From the NCBI RefSeq assembly GCF_012273015.1, contig NZ_CP050954.1, positions 4,626,583 through 4,690,582 of the forward strand: a stretch of DNA of 64,000 bases. The letters are read 5' to 3'. A program made the translations under genes and the position numbers. Position 1 is the stretch's first letter; each line of letters opens with the position of its first letter. Below the pieces are notes generated by a model. That model made no database searches. It was not told where the DNA came from and saw nothing but the letters and a program-made list of their open reading frames with translations. The stretch comes from Hymenobacter sp. BT18. Its GTDB lineage: Bacteria > Bacteroidota > Bacteroidia > Cytophagales > Hymenobacteraceae. Positions 59,430 through 64,000 of the stretch are shown here, one piece after another.

Positions 59430-60815
59430 CTACTTTCCGATGCAGAACTGGGTGAAGATGCTGGTTAACAGGTCGTCGGTGGATATTTCCCCCGTAATTT
59501 CGCCCAGGTACGCCAGCGCCCGGCGCAGGTCGGCGGCCAGTAGTTCCGTGCCCGCATTGCTTTGAAGGCCCGCTTGCACGGCAAGCAAAGCCGCTAGCGC
59601 AGCTTCCAGGCTGCGGGCGTGGCGCACATTGGTAACAATGGTAGCGGAGCCCGTGCGGTCGAGGCCCGTACCCCGCACTTTTTGCAGGAGTGCTTGTTTC
59701 AGCTCGTCCATACCCTGTCCGGTAGCAGCGGACAACAGTAAGGCATCGTCTGCATACGCTGCTGCTTCGTCAGAACTGATCTGGTCTAGCTTATTGCCGA
59801 CGGCCAGAGCGGGAATCAGGTTGCCTGGGTTGAGCTCCGCGAGTTCGGCCGCAACTTGGGCCGGAGAAGCAGTCGTCAGGTCGAACAGGTAAAGCAATAG
59901 CGCTGCTTGGCGCACGCGCTGGCGGGTACGCTCCACGCCCATCGACTCCACCACGTCGGTAGTGTCACGCAGGCCAGCGGTATCTACAAACCGAAACCGA
60001 ATGCCTTCCAGGCTTACCTCATCCTCGATAAAGTCGCGGGTGGTACCGGGTATAGCCGATACAATGGCGCGCTCTTCGTTCAGCAGGGCGTTCAGCAAAG
60101 TTGATTTGCCGGCATTGGGCTTACCGGCAATAACGGTGGTCACGCCGTTCTTGATGACATTGCCCAACTCGAAGGAGCGCAGCAGCTGCCGGATAATGCC
60201 TTCCAGCTCCTGCAGCAGGTTGGTGAGGCCACTACGGTCGGCAAACTCTACGTCTTCTTCGCCGAAATCCAGCTCCAACTCTAGCAAGGAAGCAAACTGC
60301 ACCAACCGGGCCCGCAATTCCTTCAGCTCACGGGAAAAGCCGCCGCGCATCTGCTGCATGGCTACCTGGTGGGAAAGCGCCGAGTCGGACGCAATAAGGT
60401 CGGCTACGGCCTCGGCCTGGGCCAGGTCGAAAGCCCCGTGCAGGAAGGCGCGCTTGGTAAACTCCCCGGCCTCGGCCAGCCGCGCACCCCGGTGCACCAG
60501 CAAGCTGAGCACCTGCTGCACTATGTAGTCGGAGCCATGGCAGCTGATTTCCACCACGTCTTCGCGGGTGTAGGAGCGCGGAGCCCGAAACAGTGACACC
60601 ACGACCTCATCCAGAATACGCTCTCCGTCGCGAAGGGTGCCGAAGTGCAGCGTGTGCGTGGCCTGTTCCTGCAATGATTTGCCGGCGAAGATGGACTCAG
60701 TAAGGGCAATGGCTTGTGGACCTGAAAGGCGCACTAGGGCAATGGCCCCCGAGCCCGGAGGCGTGGACAAAGCCACAATGGTATCGGAAAGGGAAGGAGG
60801 CAGCAGGGAAGACAC
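59430..60815 (-). CDS. mnmE: tRNA modification GTPase MnmE (TrmE)
   Basis: 461 residues. N-terminal formyl-THF-binding domain (TIVALSTPPGSGAIALVRLS), helical domain, G domain with GKPNAGKSTLLNALL (G1), IPGTTRDFIEDEV (G2), DTAGLRDT (G3) and VGNKLDQ (G4), and the diagnostic C-terminal tetrapeptide CIGK. With MnmG it makes the 5-carboxymethylaminomethyl group on wobble uridines. The start ATG 60815 fits the family. The 201-bp gap to gltA shows no clear feature. Confidence 0.97.
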   Translation of the reverse strand: MSSLLPPSLSDTIVALSTPPGSGAIALVRLSGPQAIALTESIFAGKSLQEQATHTLHFGTLRDGERILDEVVVSLFRAPRSYTREDVVEISCHGSDYIVQQVLSLLVHRGARLAEAGEFTKRAFLHGAFDLAQAEAVADLIASDSALSHQVAMQQMRGGFSRELKELRARLVQFASLLELELDFGEEDVEFADRSGLTNLLQELEGIIRQLLRSFELGNVIKNGVTTVIAGKPNAGKSTLLNALLNEERAIVSAIPGTTRDFIEDEVSLEGIRFRFVDTAGLRDTTDVVESMGVERTRQRVRQAALLLYLFDLTTASPAQVAAELAELNPGNLIPALAVGNKLDQISSDEAAAYADDALLLSAATGQGMDELKQALLQKVRGTGLDRTGSATIVTNVRHARSLEAALAALLAVQAGLQSNAGTELLAADLRRALAYLGEITGEISTDDLLTSIFTQFCIGK

Positions 60816-60876
60816 GGGAGCAGGAAAAAGAGAAAGGCAGCGGCTGGCGCAGGCGCGAAAAAGTCAGCAATAGTAG

Positions 60877-61536
60877 CTAGCCTGCTACAAACAAATTGCG
60901 CGAAACTTCGGCCGAAAGCATTTGCTTGCGCTGACAGTCTATACTGACTTCCAGGGAGTTATCAAATTCGATTTTATTGGTTACTTTAAGCTGTGAGCCC
61001 AGGCGCAGGCCAACTTTATCGAGGTACTGCAGAAAGGGCACGGCGGTGCTGCGCACGGCCACAATGGTACCCTCTTCGCCCATGGCCAGGTCGGCCACCA
61101 AGCGGTGACGGGCTCGGTTGATAGAGCCATCGGCTGCCGGAATAGGGTCGCCGTGCGGGTCGGTTTGCGGGTAGCCCAAAAACTCGTCCAGCCGCTGCAC
61201 CAGCAGTGGGGACTGGATGTGCTCCAACTCCTCAGCCACTTCGTGTACCTCATCCCAGCTGAACCCCAGTTGCTGCACCAGAAACACTTCCCACAGGCGG
61301 TGCTTGCGAATGGTGAGTAACGCCAACCGCTTGCCCTCCGGAGTAAGTGAAACGCCCCGGTACCGCTGATAATTAAGCAGGCCTTTTTCGCCCAGCCGCC
61401 GCAACATGTCCGTGACCGAGGCCGGCCGGGTTTGCAGCGCCTCCGAGACGCTGTTGGTGCTCACGTCGAGGCCCGGTGAAGCTTCGGCCAGCTTATAAAT
61501 GGCTTTTAGGTAATTTTCTTCGGTGTAGCTGGGCAT
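60877..61536 (-). CDS. Metal-dependent DtxR/MntR-family regulator
   Basis: 219 residues. N-terminal winged helix (PSYTEENYLKAIYKLAEASP, VSEALQTRPASVTDMLRRLG) that binds DNA, then a dimerisation and metal-binding domain with HRLWEVFLVQQLGFSWDEVHEVAEELEHI (the HxxxE/H-type ligands), and a C-terminal FeoA/SH3-like domain (RSTAVPFLQYLDKVGLRLGS). It senses Fe2+ or Mn2+ and represses uptake genes. Which metal is not decided by the sequence. No transporter gene is adjacent. Confidence 0.9.
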   Translation of the reverse strand: MPSYTEENYLKAIYKLAEASPGLDVSTNSVSEALQTRPASVTDMLRRLGEKGLLNYQRYRGVSLTPEGKRLALLTIRKHRLWEVFLVQQLGFSWDEVHEVAEELEHIQSPLLVQRLDEFLGYPQTDPHGDPIPAADGSINRARHRLVADLAMGEEGTIVAVRSTAVPFLQYLDKVGLRLGSQLKVTNKIEFDNSLEVSIDCQRKQMLSAEVSRNLFVAG

Positions 61537-61553
61537 TCCTTGGAATGAGAAAT

Positions 61554-61634
61554 GAAGAAGGAAGAATAAGTCATTGGTCGTTCAACAGTTCAGCAGAAAC
61601 TCCAGAACGGCCAATGCTTCATTCTTCTTTCTTC
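61554..61634. repeat. Imperfect 30-bp inverted repeat between dtxR-like and fabH
   Basis: The arms 61554-61583 and 61605-61634 match at 25 of 30 positions with a 21-nt loop. Purine-rich left arm (GAAGAAGGAAGAAT), pyrimidine-rich right arm. It spans the gap after the minus-strand fabH gene and before the DtxR start. It could act as terminator of fabH, or be a REP-type repeat. Confidence 0.6.
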
Positions 61635-61650
61635 ACTCTTGATTAAAAAC

Positions 61651-62661
61651 CTACCACTTAATCAGGGCTGAGGCCCAGGTGAAACCGGAGCCAAAGGCTG
61701 CCAGGCACACCAGGTCGCCGCGCTTGATTTTCCCTTCCTGCACGGCCTCGCTGAGGGCAATCGGGACGGAAGCCGCAGTGGTGTTACCGTAGCGCTGGAT
61801 GTTGCTGAACACTTTGTCTTCCGTAAGGCCCATTTTTTGGCCCACGTACTGCGTGATGCGCAGGTTGGCCTGGTGGGGAATCAGCATGTCGATGTCTTGG
61901 GGCTGGTAGCCGTTCTGGTCGAGGGCTTCCTTGATGACCTCCGGAAAGCGCGTCACGGCGTGCTTGAACACCTGTTGGCCATTCATGTACGGGTACATGG
62001 CTTCGGGCTCGTCGAGCACAATCTGCACACGGTTGTCGCGGTTAGAGCCCGGCTCCCGGGTAATCAATTCCTCCGCATGCTCGCCCTGGGCGTGGAGGTG
62101 GGTGCTCAGAATGCCGCGGCCTTCCTCATTGCTGCGGCGCAGCACCACGGCGCCGGCACCATCCCCAAAAATTACGGAGACGGCGCGGCCCCGGGTGGTT
62201 TTGTCGAGGCCGGAGGAGTGTATTTCGGAGCCCACTACCAGCGCCGTTTCGTACATGCCGGTTTTGATGAACTGGTCGGCCAAGGAAAGGGCATAGATAA
62301 AGCCCGAGCACTGGTTGCGCACGTCAAAGGCAGCAATTGGGGCCTTAATGCCTAGCTCGCGCTGCAACAGCACTCCGGAACCCGGAAACAGGTAGTCAGG
62401 GGAGAGCGTGGCGAAGACAATTAGCTGTACGTCGTCGGGCTGCAGGCCGGCCATTTCCAGGGCTTTACGGGCGGCATTGGCACCCATATTGGCGGTGGTG
62501 TCCTTGCCTTCCTCAAACCAGCGCCGCTCCCGGATGCCCGTGCGTTCCTGAATCCACGCATCGGTGGTTTCCATCATTTGTTCAAGATCTGCGTTGGCAA
62601 CTACCCGGTCGGGGACGTAGTGGCCTACGCCGGCAATTTCACTTTGGCGGAGAGTAGACAT
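61651..62661 (-). CDS. fabH: 3-oxoacyl-ACP synthase III (FabH)
   Basis: 336 residues, typical length. Starts fatty-acid synthesis by condensing an acyl-CoA with malonyl-ACP. Catalytic residues: Cys in NQCSGFIYALSLADQF, His in LIPHQANLRITQ, Asn in YGNTTAASVPIAL. The family start (IAGVGHYVPDRVVANADLEQ) is intact. In a bacterium carrying IcmF and HMG-CoA lyase it likely prefers branched-chain acyl-CoA primers, but this is inference from metabolism, not from a visible pocket residue. No other fab genes adjacent. Confidence 0.95.
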   Translation of the reverse strand: MSTLRQSEIAGVGHYVPDRVVANADLEQMMETTDAWIQERTGIRERRWFEEGKDTTANMGANAARKALEMAGLQPDDVQLIVFATLSPDYLFPGSGVLLQRELGIKAPIAAFDVRNQCSGFIYALSLADQFIKTGMYETALVVGSEIHSSGLDKTTRGRAVSVIFGDGAGAVVLRRSNEEGRGILSTHLHAQGEHAEELITREPGSNRDNRVQIVLDEPEAMYPYMNGQQVFKHAVTRFPEVIKEALDQNGYQPQDIDMLIPHQANLRITQYVGQKMGLTEDKVFSNIQRYGNTTAASVPIALSEAVQEGKIKRGDLVCLAAFGSGFTWASALIKW

Positions 62662-62754
62662 TGGGGGAGGGGGATTTAGCAGGAAAAGTGCGCGAAAGGG
62701 CGGAAGGTAGAAAACTTTCTTCTCAGCGCATAAACGGGGGGCAAAGGTCGGCAG

Positions 62755-63957
62755 TTACCAGATAGAATCCAGGAGGGATACTAATTTTTGCCCTTCACCG
62801 TCCCAGAAAACTTCTTGAGGAATTCCGTGCGGGTAGAAGCCGCCGGCTTGCAGGCGTGTAGCCAGCATACGCATGCTGGCCGGAGAAAGGTCACGGAAAT
62901 CAATGGTCAGCCCGGCGTGGTGCTGGCGGACCAGCGCTACCCATGCCGGGTTGGGCGGCAGCAGCACCGGTAGTCCATTGGCCAGGTACTCAAACAGCTT
63001 GGTGGGAATACAGCGCCAGGTGCTGGGGTGCTCCTGATACGGCAGCAAGCCCACGTGACTACGCGTAATAGTGGTCAGGATCTGGGCATGGGGCACGGGT
63101 TGGGCACCGCCGATAAGGGTGACAAAGTCGCTAGCCTCCGCTATGGCCTGCTGAAGGCGCAGTAAAAAGGCTGGCTGCTGGCAAAACCCAATTATCGTCA
63201 GCCTAACCTGCGGCCACACCTGGTACAAGGCTTTGGCCAGGGCAATGGCGTCCAGCACCCCATTCAGCTCGGAGATAGTGCCGGAATAGAGAAGCTGCAA
63301 GGGCTGGCCAGGCTGCCAGGATTGGGGGGCAACGGCTGGTACGGCTGAGGGAGCGGGTTGGTATTTGTTTTCCAGAACAAGGGTGTGCGCCGAGGTGGCA
63401 AAGGGCAACTCGTCGGCGTAGCTTTTTTCGGCCAGCAGCACGTGAACTGCCCGGGCTGCTGCCAGCTTTTCCAGGCCCCGCACCGTAGCCGCCAGAAACC
63501 AACGTAGCCAGGCCGGGTACACCCCCTGCGTGCGGATGTTGAGGGCGTAATTTTCCCGCACATCATACAGGAACTGCCGCTTGCGCCCCAGTGCCTGCCA
63601 TAGCAAGGTGAGGGGCAGCAACTCTGGAGCATGCACTACCACCAACGTTGGGTGGAGGCGGCGGAGCAGCTCCCAGTACCGGGCCTGCGCCCGCACCCGG
63701 GCCCAGCTTAGGCGGCTGCCGCAAAAAAGGCTGTGCTGCTGAATAGCCCCGCTTGGTGCCAGCAGGTGCCCGGGCCCGCTGCGGCCGGCTACATGCACGC
63801 TCACGTCCGGCTGCCCCGCCAGCGTACGGGCAAACTTGCCGTACATGCGGGTATCGTCTACGGGTTTGAGCACCGAGGCCAGCAGAATGGTCTTGATGGG
63901 GCGCGGAAAGGCAAGAGAGGAGTTCAAAGAGGTTTTTATCGGCGCGGTTGCTATCAA
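62755..63957 (-). CDS. Glycosyltransferase, GT4-like GT-B fold
   Basis: 400 residues. N-terminal Rossmann domain (IKTILLASVLKPVDDTRMYG, ELLRRLHPTLVVVHAPELLP), C-terminal donor domain (LQLLYSGTISELNGVLDAIA, VRLTIIGFCQQPAFLLRLQ, HVGLLPYQEHPSTWRCIPTKLFEYLANGLPVL). The last segment is the donor-binding motif (E-x(7)-G region) of family GT4. It transfers a sugar to an unknown acceptor, possibly capsule or LPS. It lies at the window edge, and the start at 63957 is complete. No neighbouring sugar genes are in view. Confidence 0.88.
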   Translation of the reverse strand: MIATAPIKTSLNSSLAFPRPIKTILLASVLKPVDDTRMYGKFARTLAGQPDVSVHVAGRSGPGHLLAPSGAIQQHSLFCGSRLSWARVRAQARYWELLRRLHPTLVVVHAPELLPLTLLWQALGRKRQFLYDVRENYALNIRTQGVYPAWLRWFLAATVRGLEKLAAARAVHVLLAEKSYADELPFATSAHTLVLENKYQPAPSAVPAVAPQSWQPGQPLQLLYSGTISELNGVLDAIALAKALYQVWPQVRLTIIGFCQQPAFLLRLQQAIAEASDFVTLIGGAQPVPHAQILTTITRSHVGLLPYQEHPSTWRCIPTKLFEYLANGLPVLLPPNPAWVALVRQHHAGLTIDFRDLSPASMRMLATRLQAGGFYPHGIPQEVFWDGEGQKLVSLLDSIW

Positions 63958-64000
63958 AGATGCTAGTTTTGTGTCAATCCATTTTTTGCACCCTTTTCGC

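Overview
The window is a stretch of GC-rich bacterial chromosome from the Bacteroidota, most likely Cytophagales/Hymenobacteraceae and probably Hymenobacter. That placement is inferred from several things seen together. Secreted proteins carry type IX secretion (T9SS) sorting domains of both type A and type B. There is a PorE-like T9SS outer-membrane accessory protein. Lipoproteins are numerous. Several promoters resemble the Bacteroidota form TTTG-N19-TAnnTTTG, and Shine-Dalgarno sites are mostly absent. No 16S gene or other taxonomic marker is present, so genus is not proven.

Layout. 0-8 kb: an M23 lipoprotein, an XRE regulator fused to a membrane domain, a retropepsin-like protein, HMG-CoA lyase, LutA, DapA and a polysaccharide deacetylase, with two long palindromic repeats. 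8-16 kb: rhodanese, LigA, small lipoproteins, two overlapping small genes, a haem-copper oxidase subunit III and a T9SS type B protein. 16-30 kb: an M1 aminopeptidase with T9SS type A tail, tandem DUF2147 proteins, an orphan structured-RNA candidate at about 20.8-21.15 kb, NlpC/P60, M61 and S8 peptidases, a Kup K+ transporter, an FKBP isomerase and a 45-residue microprotein. 30-38.4 kb: an OmpA-family protein, DinB-like, DoxX, a lipoprotein-type class B PBP, an M50 protease and DUF3667. 38.4-47.2 kb: an accessory zone with AT-richer genes (GNAT, DUF6843-like, hypotheticals, DUF1493-like, SUKH-like), three copies of a MITE-like palindromic element, a duplicated decayed tail of icmF, intact icmF, and a 13-unit 21-bp repeat array. 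47-64 kb: mostly core genes (lepA, folD, queE, porE-like, gltA, mnmE, a DtxR-family regulator, fabH, a glycosyltransferase) plus a pair of small paralogues behind matching promoters.

Functionally, IcmF, HMG-CoA lyase and citrate synthase point to branched-chain acyl-CoA and central carbon metabolism. The peptidases, the PBP, the deacetylase and the OmpA-domain proteins form an envelope remodelling and secreted protein set. No CRISPR array, tRNA, rRNA, complete transposase gene or recognisable phage was found. The most unusual material is non-coding: the 20.8 kb RNA candidate, the nested inverted repeats at 7.9-8.2 kb, the MITE family and duplicated icmF end at 38-43 kb, and the 21-bp array at 46.8 kb. 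Several genes end inside or at the edge of a repeat.
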